A stretch of 64,000 bases of DNA from Georgenia daeguensis (GTDB taxonomy: Bacteria > Actinomycetota > Actinomycetes > Actinomycetales > Actinomycetaceae), in assembly GCF_039537705.1 (NCBI RefSeq), contig NZ_BAABBA010000005.1:124001-188000 (forward strand), in the 5' to 3' direction. The notes under the pieces are model-generated. The model was not told the origin of the DNA. It saw only the letters and a program-made list of their open reading frames with translations, and made no database searches. Both the position numbers and the translations under genes were made by a program. Numbering within the stretch: the stretch's first letter is position 1; each line of letters starts with the position of its first letter. Shown here piece after piece: positions 8,902-17,421 of this stretch.

Positions 8902-9930
8902 ATGCCACCCTCGATACCGTCGCCCCGCCCGTTGCCCACCGTGGTGCTGTCTCGGGAGATCGGCTACGGCACCGCCCGTTCAGCCCATCGTGCCGGCGAG
9001 CTCGTCCGGGTCCGTCCCGGCGCCTATGTGCACGGGGACCTCCCTGCTTCCGCCTGGGCCCACCAGGAGGCTCTCGCACTCGCCCGCTGCGTCGCCGTTA
9101 CCCGCCAGCTGCCGAGCCGGACGGTCCTCAGCCACGAGTCCGCCGCACTGGTCCACGGGGCGTGGGTCGGACGTACCGACGGGATCACCCACCTGGCAGT
9201 CAGCTCGCCGCCTCACAAGCCGGACGTCGCCGACATCGAGCGCCACCACTCGCCCGACCTGACCGACGACGAGATCACCGTCGTCAACGGGTTGCGGGTC
9301 ACCACGCTGGAACGGACCGCCCTCGACTGCGCCCGGACGCTCCGCCCTCGCCGTGCACTCGCGATCGTGGACAGCATCCTCCGGATGCTCGCGCGGCCGA
9401 ACCGCTTCGAGCGCGAGCGTTCGGACGCCGAGATGTCTGCCGCCCGGGAGGGCCTCCGTGCGCGTCTGGCCGAGCTCGGAAGGGCCAAGGGCGTCGTTCG
9501 TGCCCGTGCGGTCGTGGAGCACGCGGACGGCTTCTCCGAGTCGCCGGGTGAGACCGACCTGCGGTGGATCGCGGTCTCCCGCGGGCTCCCCCGGCCCGTC
9601 CTTCAGCTCCGCGTCGCCACGGAGGAGGGCGTCTTCTTCACCGACATGGGTTGGGAGTTCGACGGAAGATCCCCATCAGCCGGGGCGCCACGCGGAGTCG
9701 CGGCAGAGTTCGACGGCGCAGGCAAGTACTCGGAGACGTCCGGTCTGGGTGCGCTGCTCGCCGAGAAGCAACGCGAGGACGCCATCAGGGCTACCGGCCT
9801 CATCATGCAGAGGTTCGTCGCGCGCCACCTTCACGACGCGGACGCCGTGTTCGCCCGCCTCTGCCGCGGCTTTCCTGCGGCACTTGTCGGCGGCGTGAGA
9901 CCGGTCCCGGCGCTGATGCAGCTTCCTTGA
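8902..9930 (+). CDS. AbiEi-antitoxin-like / DUF559-type protein
   Basis: 342 residues. The N-terminal 60 residues resemble the winged-helix start of type IV AbiEi antitoxins (LSREIGYGTARSA, then VRPGAYV). The C-terminal 110 residues look like the DUF559/Vsr-type endonuclease-fold region (ETDLRW; AAEFDGAGKYS; AEKQREDAIR). Stand-alone genes of this build are common in Actinobacteria, often without a recognisable AbiEii toxin, and none is present here. Start is uncertain between GTG 8896, GTG 8899 and ATG 8902. Codon use is slightly less GC-biased than neighbours. Palindromic repeat copies lie 219 bases before and 31 bases after it, which could mark it as an acquired gene. Confidence 0.65.
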   Translation: MPPSIPSPRPLPTVVLSREIGYGTARSAHRAGELVRVRPGAYVHGDLPASAWAHQEALALARCVAVTRQLPSRTVLSHESAALVHGAWVGRTDGITHLAVSSPPHKPDVADIERHHSPDLTDDEITVVNGLRVTTLERTALDCARTLRPRRALAIVDSILRMLARPNRFERERSDAEMSAAREGLRARLAELGRAKGVVRARAVVEHADGFSESPGETDLRWIAVSRGLPRPVLQLRVATEEGVFFTDMGWEFDGRSPSAGAPRGVAAEFDGAGKYSETSGLGALLAEKQREDAIRATGLIMQRFVARHLHDADAVFARLCRGFPAALVGGVRPVPALMQLP

Positions 9931-9961
9931 CCTGCTCGTCGACACCCCCAGTTGCTTCCTC

Positions 9962-10017
9962 AGTGCTCCTGAGCAGATGAAGTCGGACTGGATCGACTTC
10001 ATCTGCTCAGGAGCACT
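9962..10017 (-). repeat. palindromic intergenic repeat, copy B (perfect hairpin)
   Basis: This is a perfect 23-bp inverted repeat (outer arm AGTGCTCCTGAGCAGATGAA) around a 10-nt loop. It is the best-preserved copy in the window and lies 31 bases after the AbiEi-like stop. Confidence 0.9.
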
Positions 10018-10175
10018 CAGACGTCACGACGACAAGCGGCCGGGGGCGCGGCTGTGGGGCGTAGCGAGTCTCCCAGCCATGCGAGCGGCGGCACGGCACC
10101 GGGCCGAGCACGCCGGCGCGCCAAGACCGGCCGCGGGCCGGGCGGACCGCGGCGGAGCGAGCGGCCCCACGGTCG

Positions 10176-10181
10176 TAATGT
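10176..10181 (+). promoter_or_regulatory. leaderless -10 box of the XPB-associated gene
   Basis: TAATGT ends 7 bases before ATG 10189. No ribosome-binding site is visible upstream. Confidence 0.5.
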
Positions 10182-10188
10182 GGTGCGG

Positions 10189-12594
10189 ATGAAGGCTCAG
10201 GGCACGGTCACCACGGCGGAGCTCGCCGCCGCCCTGGAGCGCCGGGACGACGACGCCCTGTCGGCGCTCCTGGCCGCGCGGCCGGACCTCGCGTCCCCCG
10301 CGCCGTCGTCGCTGACGTCGCTCGCGGCACGGGCGGCCTCGCGACCGAGCGTCGAGCGGGCGCTCGCCACCCTGCACACGGTCGAGCTCGCGGTCGCCGA
10401 GGCCGTCGTGGGGCTCGCCCCCGTGCGGAGGGTGACGGCAGCCGCGGTGACGAAGGCGGTCGGGCTCGACGCCGCGCCCGCGTTGGCCCGGCTGGAGGAC
10501 CTCGCGCTCGTCGTCGGCGGCGTCCCGGTCGCCACCCTCGGCGAGGCCCTCGGCCCGCACCCAGCGGGCCTGGGCCCCACGCTCGCCGAGCTGGACGCCG
10601 GCGTCACCGTCCCCGGCGCGCCAGCCGGCTCGCACCCGCCCGCCAGCTCGCACCCGCCCGCCGGCTCGCTCCCGCCCGCCGCCCCCACCACGGCGACCGC
10701 ACTGCGGGCCGCGCTCAAGGACGCCCCCGCCTCTGCCCTCGGCACCCTGGACGCCCTGACGTGGGGCCCTCCCGTGGGGACCGTGCGCCCCGACGACGTG
10801 CCCGACGGCGCGGCGTGGCTCCTCGACCACGGCCTGCTGCGCCGGATCTCCCCCGCCCAGCTGGTGCTCCCCCGCGAGGTCGCGCTGGCCGCACGCGGCG
10901 GCCGCACCCGGCGCGAGGCGCCGCGACCCCCGGCCGTGGACGGGCACCGGACGGTCCCGGCGGCCGTCGTCCCCGCCGAGGGCGCGCGCGCCGCCGAGGA
11001 GATCGTCCGGCTGGTCGGGCTCCTGCTGGAGACCTGGCAGCACGAGGGGGCTGCGGTGCTGCGCTCGGGCGGTGTGGGCGTCCGCGAGCTGCGGCGCACC
11101 GCGGCAGCCCTCGAGGTCGACGACGCCCGGGCGGCTCTGGTGGCCGAGCTCGCCGCCATGGCCGGGCTGCTCGCCCAGGACGGCGACGAGCAGGTGACCT
11201 GGGTGCCCGCCCGGACCGCCGAGGACTGGCTCGCCGACCCGCTACCCCTGCGCTGGGCCCGCCTGGCGCGGGCGTGGCTGGGCACCGCGCGCACCCCGTG
11301 GCTCATCGGGACCCGGGACAACGGCGCGCTGCGCGCGGCGCTCGAGCCGACCCTGGAGCGCGGGTGGGCGGTCGACCTGCGCCGCCGCACGCTGGCCGCC
11401 CTCGCCGGCCTGCCGCCCGGCACCGCGCCGGACGCCGAGGCGGTGCGCGCCCTGCTGAGCTGGGAGCTCCCCCGGGCCACGGCGCCCGCGCCGACCGTGG
11501 CCGCGGTGCTCGCCGAGGCCGAGGCCCTCGGGATCACCGGGGCGGGTGCGCTCACGGACGCGGGTCGCGCCCTCGTCGAGGGGGCCGAGGACGACGACGT
11601 CGCGCAGGCGCTCGAGGCCGCCCTGCCGGAGCCGGTCGGCGACCTGCTCGTCCAGGGCGACCTCACCGCCGTCGTCCCCGGGCGGCCGCTCCCGGAGCTG
11701 CGCGAGCTCCTCGAGCTGTGCGCGGACGTGGAGTCGCGCGGGTCTGCGCTGACCGTGCGCTTCACCGCGGGGTCGGTGCGGCGCGCGATGGACGCCGGCG
11801 TCGGCGCCGCCGAGCTGCTCGAGGCCCTCGCCGGGTACTCGCTCACCCCCCTGCCCCAGGCGCTCGACTACCTGGTGCGCGACGCCGCCCGCCGGCACGG
11901 CCAGGCCCGGGTCGGGGCGGCGGCGTCCTACCTGCGGGTCGACGACGCGGCCCTGGCCGCCCAGCTGGTCGGCACGCCCGCGCTGGCCGAGCTGTCCCTG
12001 CGCGCGCTCGCGCCTACCGTTCTGATCTCCCCGGCACCACCGGGCGAGGTGCTCGACCTGTTGCGCGAGGCGGGCCTGGCCCCGGTGCTCGAGGGACCCG
12101 ACGGCACGCTGGTGCTCGGCGGGGACGGGCTCGCCCTCGCGGGCCTGGGCTCACGTCCGGGCTCACCCGGCCGCCCGGTGCGCAGCGTCGGCACGCTCCG
12201 GCGGGGACGGCGGCGCACCAGCGGCCTGCCCACCTACCCCGGTGCGGCTGCGAGCACCTACACCCGGCGCCTCGAGGACGCCGACCTGCGCCCGCTCGTG
12301 GCACGGATGCGGGCCGGCGAGACGCAGGTGCGGCGGGACGCGGCGCGCCGGGCGGACGGTGCCCCCGCCGCGACCGACCCCGTGCACGCCCTGGCGCTGC
12401 TGCGCGAGGCGGCGGCCGGCGGGGACCAGGTCGACATCGTCGTGGTCGGGGCGCGCGGCACGCCGGAGCGCCGCCGGGTGCGCCCCCTCAGCGTCGACGC
12501 CGGGCGGGTGCGGGTGGCCGACGTGGCCCGCGAGACGGAGCTGACCCTGGCGATCCACCGCATCTCCGCCGTCGCCGCCCTGCCCGACGACTGA
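10189..12594 (+). CDS. helicase-associated domain protein (XPB/Ssl2-like N-terminal type)
   Basis: 801 residues. It belongs to the large Ala/Leu-rich actinobacterial family carrying the helicase C-terminal/XPB-associated domain. It has an N-terminal helical repeat region, a Pro-rich linker near residues 145-165, a central region ending in VGDLLVQGDLTAVVPGRPL (a conserved family stretch), and a C-terminal part with RRVRPLSVDAGRVR. In mycobacteria its homologue lies beside the XPB helicase. Here the helicase is 20 kb away on the same strand, so the pair has been separated. The protein has no Walker motifs and is not itself a helicase. It is likely a partner or regulator of XPB in DNA repair. 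I chose the ATG with the promoter-like TAATGT upstream; two in-frame GTGs lie 6 and 9 bases earlier. Confidence 0.82.
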   Translation: MKAQGTVTTAELAAALERRDDDALSALLAARPDLASPAPSSLTSLAARAASRPSVERALATLHTVELAVAEAVVGLAPVRRVTAAAVTKAVGLDAAPALARLEDLALVVGGVPVATLGEALGPHPAGLGPTLAELDAGVTVPGAPAGSHPPASSHPPAGSLPPAAPTTATALRAALKDAPASALGTLDALTWGPPVGTVRPDDVPDGAAWLLDHGLLRRISPAQLVLPREVALAARGGRTRREAPRPPAVDGHRTVPAAVVPAEGARAAEEIVRLVGLLLETWQHEGAAVLRSGGVGVRELRRTAAALEVDDARAALVAELAAMAGLLAQDGDEQVTWVPARTAEDWLADPLPLRWARLARAWLGTARTPWLIGTRDNGALRAALEPTLERGWAVDLRRRTLAALAGLPPGTAPDAEAVRALLSWELPRATAPAPTVAAVLAEAEALGITGAGALTDAGRALVEGAEDDDVAQALEAALPEPVGDLLVQGDLTAVVPGRPLPELRELLELCADVESRGSALTVRFTAGSVRRAMDAGVGAAELLEALAGYSLTPLPQALDYLVRDAARRHGQARVGAAASYLRVDDAALAAQLVGTPALAELSLRALAPTVLISPAPPGEVLDLLREAGLAPVLEGPDGTLVLGGDGLALAGLGSRPGSPGRPVRSVGTLRRGRRRTSGLPTYPGAAASTYTRRLEDADLRPLVARMRAGETQVRRDAARRADGAPAATDPVHALALLREAAAGGDQVDIVVVGARGTPERRRVRPLSVDAGRVRVADVARETELTLAIHRISAVAALPDD

Positions 12595-12614
12595 CACGGC
12601 CGCAGCCGTTCGGG

Positions 12615-12620
12615 AATGAT
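12615..12620 (+). promoter_or_regulatory. leaderless -10 box of the DUF2237 gene
   Basis: AATGAT, 6 bases before ATG 12627, just after the stop of the upstream gene. Confidence 0.4.
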
Positions 12621-12626
12621 GGGCCC

Positions 12627-13016
12627 ATGGCCGAGCGCAACGTCCTGGGCGGGGAGCTGGGAGAGTGCGGGGTCGACCCCGTCACGGGGTACTACCGCAC
12701 GGGCCGGTGCATCGCCGACGAGGCGGACATCGGCAACCACAGCATCTGCGCCGTGATGACCGAGGAGGTCCTCCAGCACCAGCGCCAGGTCGGCAACGAC
12801 CTGATCACCCCCCGGCCCGAGTGGCAGTTCCCCGGCCTGAGGCCCGGGGACCGGTGGTGCGTCGTGGCGGCGCGCTGGCTGCAGGCGCACGCCGCGGGCG
12901 TGGCGGCGCCGGTGGTGCTCGCCTGCACCCACGAGCGGGCGCTCGAGGTGGTGCCGCTGGAGCTGCTGCGCCAGTACGCGGTGGACGTCCCCGACGACGT
13001 CGGCTCGCTGCAGTGA
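12627..13016 (+). CDS. DUF2237 family protein
   Basis: 129 residues covering the whole family signature: NVLGGELGECG, GYYRTGRC, GNHSICAVMTEE, GNDLITPRPEWQFPGL, GDRWCVVAARW and an ACTHERAL segment near the end. The single domain has conserved Cys residues and no proven function. The stop overlaps the GTG start of the HIT gene (GTGA at 13013-13016), so the two are coupled. Confidence 0.9.
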   Translation: MAERNVLGGELGECGVDPVTGYYRTGRCIADEADIGNHSICAVMTEEVLQHQRQVGNDLITPRPEWQFPGLRPGDRWCVVAARWLQAHAAGVAAPVVLACTHERALEVVPLELLRQYAVDVPDDVGSLQ

Positions 13017-13450
13017 CGCCCGCCGCCCCGGCCGGCAGGTGCCCGTTCTGCGCGGTCGTCGACGGCGAGAACCCGGCACGCACGGTGCTCGAGACGGAGG
13101 ACGTCGTCGCCTTCCTCGACGTGCGGCCGGTGTTCAAGGGCCACACGCTGCTGGTCCCGCGCCGCCACGTCGTCACGCTGCCCGACCTGCCCGAGGACCT
13201 CCTCTCCCCCTATCTCGCCGCCACCCAGCGGCTGGCGGCCGCGATGGTGGACGGGCTGGGGGCGCAGGGCTCGTTCGTCGCCATGAACAACGTGGTCAGC
13301 CAGTCCGTCGCGCACCTGCACACGCACGTGGTGCCGCGGACCAAGGGCGACGGGCTGCGCGGGTTCTTCTGGCCGCGCACGAAGTACGCCGACGACGGCG
13401 AGGCGGAGGCCTACGCCGCGCGGCTGCGGCAGGCGCTCGACGGCGCCTGA
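13013..13450 (+). CDS. HIT family hydrolase
   Basis: 145 residues. The histidine triad HLHTHVV (His101, 103, 105) forms the catalytic site of HIT nucleotide hydrolases/transferases, which cut phosphoramidate or dinucleoside polyphosphate bonds. The N-terminal CPFC pair (residues 10-13) is typical of the zinc-binding bacterial members. The GTG start sits in a 4-nt overlap with the DUF2237 gene. The family includes AMP-lysine and ApnA hydrolases; substrate cannot be told from sequence. Confidence 0.93.
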   Translation: MTPAAPAGRCPFCAVVDGENPARTVLETEDVVAFLDVRPVFKGHTLLVPRRHVVTLPDLPEDLLSPYLAATQRLAAAMVDGLGAQGSFVAMNNVVSQSVAHLHTHVVPRTKGDGLRGFFWPRTKYADDGEAEAYAARLRQALDGA

Positions 13451-13465
13451 GTACGAGCCCGTCGC

Positions 13466-14680
13466 CTAGCTCGAGGCGCGTCGTGCCTGAAAGCGCACGA
13501 TCCGCTCGACAGCCTCGGCGACGGCGCCCGGCCCGGCCGCGAGCGAGAGCCGGACGAACGTCGTGCCGTGCGCGGCGTCGAAGTCGGCACCGGGCACGAC
13601 CGCGACCCCCTCCTCCTCGAGCAGCGCCGCGCACCAGGCCGCGGAGTCGGGGAAGGCGCCGAGCTGCGGGGCGATGTCGGCGTAGAGGTAGAACGCGCCG
13701 TCGGCCGGGGCGACCGTGCCCCACCCCAGGCGGTCGAGCCGGTCGAGCAGCAGGGCCCGGGTCGCGGCGAACTCGGCCACGCGGGCCTCCGCCTCGGCGT
13801 ACGCCCCGGCGGTGAAGGCGTCCACGGCCGCGTGCTGCGCCGGGGTCGGCGGGCACAGGGCCACGTTGCCGGCGAGAGCGTCGACGGCCGTGCGCAGGTC
13901 GGCCGGGACCAGCGCCCACCCCAGGCGCCAGCCGGTCATCCCCCAGTACTTCGAGAAGGAGGAGACGACGACGGCGGACCGGTCGGTCTCCCAGGCGCAG
14001 ACCCCCTTGGCGCCGGGGGCCGCCGGGTCCTCCGGGTAGGTGATGCCGTGATAGATCTCGTCGCTGACCAGGCGGACGCCGTTGGCGGCGCACCAGGCGG
14101 TCAGGGCGGCGAGCTCCTCACGGGTGACCATCGTGCCGGTGGGGTTGGCCGGCGAGGCGAGCACCAGCCCCGCGACCGGGCCGGACCGGGCGACGACGGC
14201 GTCCAGGGCGGCCGGGGTGGGCTGGAACCGCTCGGCGGGGCCGCAGTCCACCTCGACCACCTCGCAGCCCAGCGCCGCGAGGATGTTGCGGTAGGCCGGG
14301 TAGCCGGGGCGCGCGAGGGCCACGCGATCACCGACGTCGAACGCGGCGAGGAAGCTGAGCACGAAGGCGCCGGAGGACCCGGTGGTCACGGCCACCTCGT
14401 CCGGGTCGACGGCGAGGCCGTACCAGCGGCCGTAGTGGGCGGCGATCGCCTCGCGCAGCGGCCGCACCCCGAGCGCCGAGGTGTACCCCAGCTCCGCGCG
14501 CTCGGCGTGGATGCGGGCGGCCCTCGCGTGCACGGCGGCCGGGGCCCCGCCGGAGGGCTCGCCCGCGCAGAGCGAGACGACGTCGCGGCCGGCGGCGCGC
14601 AGCTCGGCCACCCGGTCGAGGATCCGCATCACCTCGAAGGCCGGGACTGCGGCACGGGCGGCTACCTTCAACGGGCTCAT
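13466..14680 (-). CDS. PLP-dependent aminotransferase, class I/II
   Basis: 404 residues, full length for fold-type I aminotransferases. The PLP-binding lysine is Lys244 in SSFSKYWGMTGWRLGW. The SPANPTGTMV turn and the VSDEIYHG segment (Asp pairing with the pyridine nitrogen) are intact, and an Arg near the C-terminus (TFVRLSLA) would bind the substrate carboxylate. It is closest in build to the aspartate/alanine-type branch; the amino donor is undetermined. AGGAGGAG lies 7 bases before the ATG. It converges on the HIT gene, and 490 bases of non-coding DNA lie upstream of it. Confidence 0.9.
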   Translation of the reverse strand: MSPLKVAARAAVPAFEVMRILDRVAELRAAGRDVVSLCAGEPSGGAPAAVHARAARIHAERAELGYTSALGVRPLREAIAAHYGRWYGLAVDPDEVAVTTGSSGAFVLSFLAAFDVGDRVALARPGYPAYRNILAALGCEVVEVDCGPAERFQPTPAALDAVVARSGPVAGLVLASPANPTGTMVTREELAALTAWCAANGVRLVSDEIYHGITYPEDPAAPGAKGVCAWETDRSAVVVSSFSKYWGMTGWRLGWALVPADLRTAVDALAGNVALCPPTPAQHAAVDAFTAGAYAEAEARVAEFAATRALLLDRLDRLGWGTVAPADGAFYLYADIAPQLGAFPDSAAWCAALLEEEGVAVVPGADFDAAHGTTFVRLSLAAGPGAVAEAVERIVRFQARRASS

Positions 14681-15172
14681 CGTCAGCTCCTCCTGCTCGA
14701 TCTCCCCGCCAGGTTGTCACATCGGGCTGCATCCCCAGCAGCCCCTCTCGGGGTTCGCGGGGGTAGCGCCGGCCGGCGTGCCGCAGCCGGCTCCAGGACT
14801 CCTGCCGACGCCGGCACGAAGCGCCCGGGAAAATTCATCAGATCCGGTCCGCTCCTCAATGTGGAAACGAAGCGCAGAAACGACTACGGAAAGGCATTCC
14901 CACGCGCCGGCCGAAACAGATCAAGGCCGGTCTGCAACGTATTTCTGAGCGCAGCACATAGGCGCAGCAATACCGCACGTTGTTGCGGAGAGCCACCTAC
15001 GTCGAAATGCAGAGGTAGCCTGGCCCGGCCATTTACACGCGGCTACGCCCGCCGTACGCATTTTCTCCGTCCATGGCCTGCCGTATCTGCGGCGCAGGTG
15101 GCACCCGGGCCGTACGGCCCGCCCCGTACAGATGCGGGACCAAGGCCGCGGCCAAGCCTGAGGAGAAGAACA
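14681..15172 (+). other. 492-bp intergenic region, AT-richer than its surroundings
   Basis: This lies between the divergent aminotransferase gene and the small secreted-peptide gene. The middle (about 14825-15060) is clearly richer in A and T than the rest of the window, as expected for an extended promoter region or recently acquired DNA. I see no gene, no long hairpin and no riboswitch class I can name. Confidence 0.6.
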
Positions 15173-15388
15173 ATGCGCAACCGCATCATGGCACTGTCAG
15201 CCTCCGTCCTGGCGTTCCTGGCCCTCGGCCTGGCGAGCGCGACGACGGCGTCGGCCGCGCCGATCACGTGTCCGGGCGGCCAGACCGCCACCAAGACGGC
15301 GGACGGCTGGGACTGCGTCAACAACGGCGGCAACGACTCGAACGCGGAGGACCCCAAGAACCCCAACGTTGGCAAGGACAAGTTCTGA
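15173..15388 (+). CDS. small secreted peptide
   Basis: 71 residues. There is a basic N-terminus, a hydrophobic core and an ASA-AP signal-peptidase site, cutting after residue 28. That leaves a mature peptide of about 43 residues with two Cys (one near each end of the first 20 residues) and an Asn/Asp/Lys-rich tail. AGGAG at 15161-15165 gives a 7-base spacer to ATG. No family is recognised. The long AT-rich upstream region and following GC hairpin suggest its own transcription unit. It could be a signalling or antimicrobial peptide, or simply an exported protein of unknown role. Confidence 0.75.
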   Translation: MRNRIMALSASVLAFLALGLASATTASAAPITCPGGQTATKTADGWDCVNNGGNDSNAEDPKNPNVGKDKF

Positions 15389-15399
15389 GCCGCACCGAC

Positions 15400-15431
15400 G
15401 GGCCGCGGGCGCATCACTGCGCCCGGGGCCC
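15400..15431 (+). terminator. GC-rich hairpin after the small-peptide gene
   Basis: A GGGCGC/GCGCCC stem with outer GGGCC/GGCCC pairing starts 12 bases after the stop. There is no T-run, which is common for high-GC organisms. Confidence 0.45.
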
Positions 15432-15541
15432 TTCACGTTCGTCCAGGACCAGGTGCCTCGCAGCCCGTGAAGTCACGGCTCGTCACGCCGTCGTCCTTCG
15501 CGACGGTCCGGCCGCGGTCCGCCCGAGCTGCGTCTCCCCGG

Positions 15542-16309
15542 TCAAGGTGCCGGCAGCGGCAGGTCCGCCCGCACGGCGTACACGTCCCCCGGCCGTTCCT
15601 GCGGCGACACGCCCCGCAGCACCTCGGTGACGCCGGCGGCATCCAGCCACCCGGGCGTCGCCCACTCGAAGCTCTCCACGCGGGAGAACCGGAACCGGTA
15701 GTCGCCGAGCTCGGCGAGCCTGCCCACGCAGCGCACCGTGCGGTCCATGACCACGGGGATGTACTCGAACGACACCGCACCCAGCGGGCGGCTCAGCCCC
15801 TGGAGCACCTCGAGCTCGAACCCCTCGACGTCGATCTTGCAGAACCGCGGCTCCCCGTGCCGGTCGATGACCTCGTCCAGCGTGCGCACCGGCACGACGA
15901 CCTGCTCGTCCCAGTCCACACCGCCGAACGTCGCGTCACGGCGGACCTCGTTCATCCAGGACCCGGCCAGCGTCGAGACGGTCGGCGTGCGCGTGCTGAG
16001 GTAGAGCCGAGCCTCCCCCGGCTCCCGTCCCACGGCGCACGGTTCGACGACGACGTCCCGGTCCCGGCCGTAGAGGAGCCGCAGCACCGTGACGAAGTCC
16101 GGCTGCGGTTCGACGGCGACCACCCGCGCACCCGTTCGCCTGAACGCGCGCACCCGGTTCCCGGCGTGGGACCCGACGTCGAACGCCAGGTCACCGGGCG
16201 CGAGGAACCTGCGGTAGAAGGCAGCCATGCTCCGCAACCGAGCCGGGCTGCCGTAGGACCAGGCGAGGGACCTGGCCATCCCTCGTGCCCGGCGAAGACG
16301 GCGGTTCAT
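15542..16309 (-). CDS. FkbM-family methyltransferase
   Basis: 255 residues. The SAM-binding motif FDVGSHAGNRVRAF (near 43-56) and the FkbM-specific KIDVEGFELEVLQGL segment are both clear. FkbM enzymes O-methylate sugars, polyketides or glycolipids. No biosynthetic cluster is next to it, so the substrate is unknown. The gene is divergent from the Rieske gene. A GAGCAT hexamer 6 bases before the ATG suggests a leaderless mRNA. Confidence 0.88.
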   Translation of the reverse strand: MNRRLRRARGMARSLAWSYGSPARLRSMAAFYRRFLAPGDLAFDVGSHAGNRVRAFRRTGARVVAVEPQPDFVTVLRLLYGRDRDVVVEPCAVGREPGEARLYLSTRTPTVSTLAGSWMNEVRRDATFGGVDWDEQVVVPVRTLDEVIDRHGEPRFCKIDVEGFELEVLQGLSRPLGAVSFEYIPVVMDRTVRCVGRLAELGDYRFRFSRVESFEWATPGWLDAAGVTEVLRGVSPQERPGDVYAVRADLPLPAP

Positions 16310-16315
16310 CCGTGC

Positions 16316-16321
16316 ATGCTC
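16316..16321 (-). promoter_or_regulatory. candidate leaderless -10 box of the FkbM gene
   Basis: GAGCAT on the minus strand, 6 bases before the ATG. It is weaker than the TAnnnT examples. Confidence 0.3.
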
Positions 16322-16438
16322 ACACGGCGCCCACCGACGCGCTTCCCGGGTCGCCCTCCCGGCCGTGCCGGCTGCTCGACGGGCGCACCCTCAGGGCCCT
16401 GGCTACGCTCGCGGGACGACGACCCGGTAGGAGGACCC

Positions 16439-17293
16439 ATGTTCTTCGCGCAGGTGATGCGATCCCTCGAGAAGGCCAAGGCGCTGGACCCGGTGGTCGA
16501 CGCCGTGGCCGGCGCCGTCAACGCCGTGCTCCCGCCCGGCGAGGTCAAGGATGTCCTCCACGGCAAGCCGATCGGTCACGCCCTGCACCCGATGCTCGTG
16601 GCGCTGCCCATCGGCCTCAACGTGGGCGTGACGGTCCTCGACCTCACCGGCGGCGCGGCCGCGCGCCCCGCCGCCCAGCGGCTCCTGGGCGCGGCCGTTC
16701 TCAGCGTCGCCCCCACGGCGGCCGCCGGGCTGGCGGACTGGTCCGAGCTCGGCTCGGCGAAGCGCCCCAAGCGGGTCGGGCTCGTCCACGCCGGCTCCAA
16801 CGTCGTCGCCTCCACGTTCTTCGCCGCGAGCTGGTTCTCCCGCCGCGCGGGCCGGCACGTCACCGGCCAGGTGCTGTCCCTGCTCGGGATGACGGGGCTC
16901 GCGGTCGGCGGCTACCTCGGCGGGCACCTGGCCTACGCGCAGGGCGTGGCGGTGAACCGCAACGCCGACCGCACCCCGAGGCCGAGCGAGTGGCGGGACG
17001 CCGCGGCCGTGTCGGACCTCGACGCCGGGATGGTCCGCGCGGAGGTCTCCGGCCAGCCGGTGCTCATCGTGCGCGACGAGGGCCAGCTCTACGCCACCGG
17101 CGCCGTGTGCTCGCACATGGGCGGCCCGCTCGAGGAGGGCGAGATCGAGGACGGCTGCGTCGTCTGCCCGTGGCACGGCAGCCACTTCCGGCTCGCCGAC
17201 GGCGAGGTGGCCCGCGGCCCGGCGAGCGTCGGGATCCTCTCCTACGACGTGCGCGTCACCGGTGACCGGGTCGAGGTGCGCGCCCGCGGCTGA
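16439..17293 (+). CDS. membrane-anchored Rieske protein with DUF2231 domain
   Basis: 284 residues. Residues about 40-175 are a DUF2231 membrane domain with three to four hydrophobic segments and the family motif HALHPMLVALPIG. Residues 195-284 are a Rieske [2Fe-2S] domain with Cys224-x-His226 and Cys243-x2-His246 as cluster ligands. The fusion is common in Actinobacteria and probably passes electrons at the membrane. AGGAGG lies just upstream of the ATG. A TACGCT box at 16404-16409 could be the promoter. Confidence 0.9.
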   Translation: MFFAQVMRSLEKAKALDPVVDAVAGAVNAVLPPGEVKDVLHGKPIGHALHPMLVALPIGLNVGVTVLDLTGGAAARPAAQRLLGAAVLSVAPTAAAGLADWSELGSAKRPKRVGLVHAGSNVVASTFFAASWFSRRAGRHVTGQVLSLLGMTGLAVGGYLGGHLAYAQGVAVNRNADRTPRPSEWRDAAAVSDLDAGMVRAEVSGQPVLIVRDEGQLYATGAVCSHMGGPLEEGEIEDGCVVCPWHGSHFRLADGEVARGPASVGILSYDVRVTGDRVEVRARG

Positions 17294-17326
17294 GCGAGGC
17301 CGCAGAGAAGGGATCACCCACCGGTA

Positions 17327-17382
17327 AGTGCTCCCGCGCAGATAAAGTCGGTCCAGGCCGACTTCATCTGCGCAACAGCACT
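17327..17382 (+). repeat. palindromic intergenic repeat, copy C
   Basis: Same palindrome as copies A, B and D but in opposite orientation, judged by the centre sequence. One A-C mismatch lies in the inner arm and two or three changes in the outer right arm. It lies between two convergent genes. Confidence 0.85.
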
Positions 17383-17421
17383 GACGAAGCGCCGCCGGCG
17401 GTTCGTCAGCCACGTGCGACG

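Noticed and set aside
9962..10017. Simple intrinsic terminators as the full explanation of the palindromes
   Set aside because: Termination is possible, but conservation of arms and centre across four unlinked sites, without T-runs, points to a repeat family.
14681..15172. Riboswitch or structured RNA upstream of the small secreted peptide
   Set aside because: I could not match any known aptamer pattern; there is only AT-richer sequence without a long stem.
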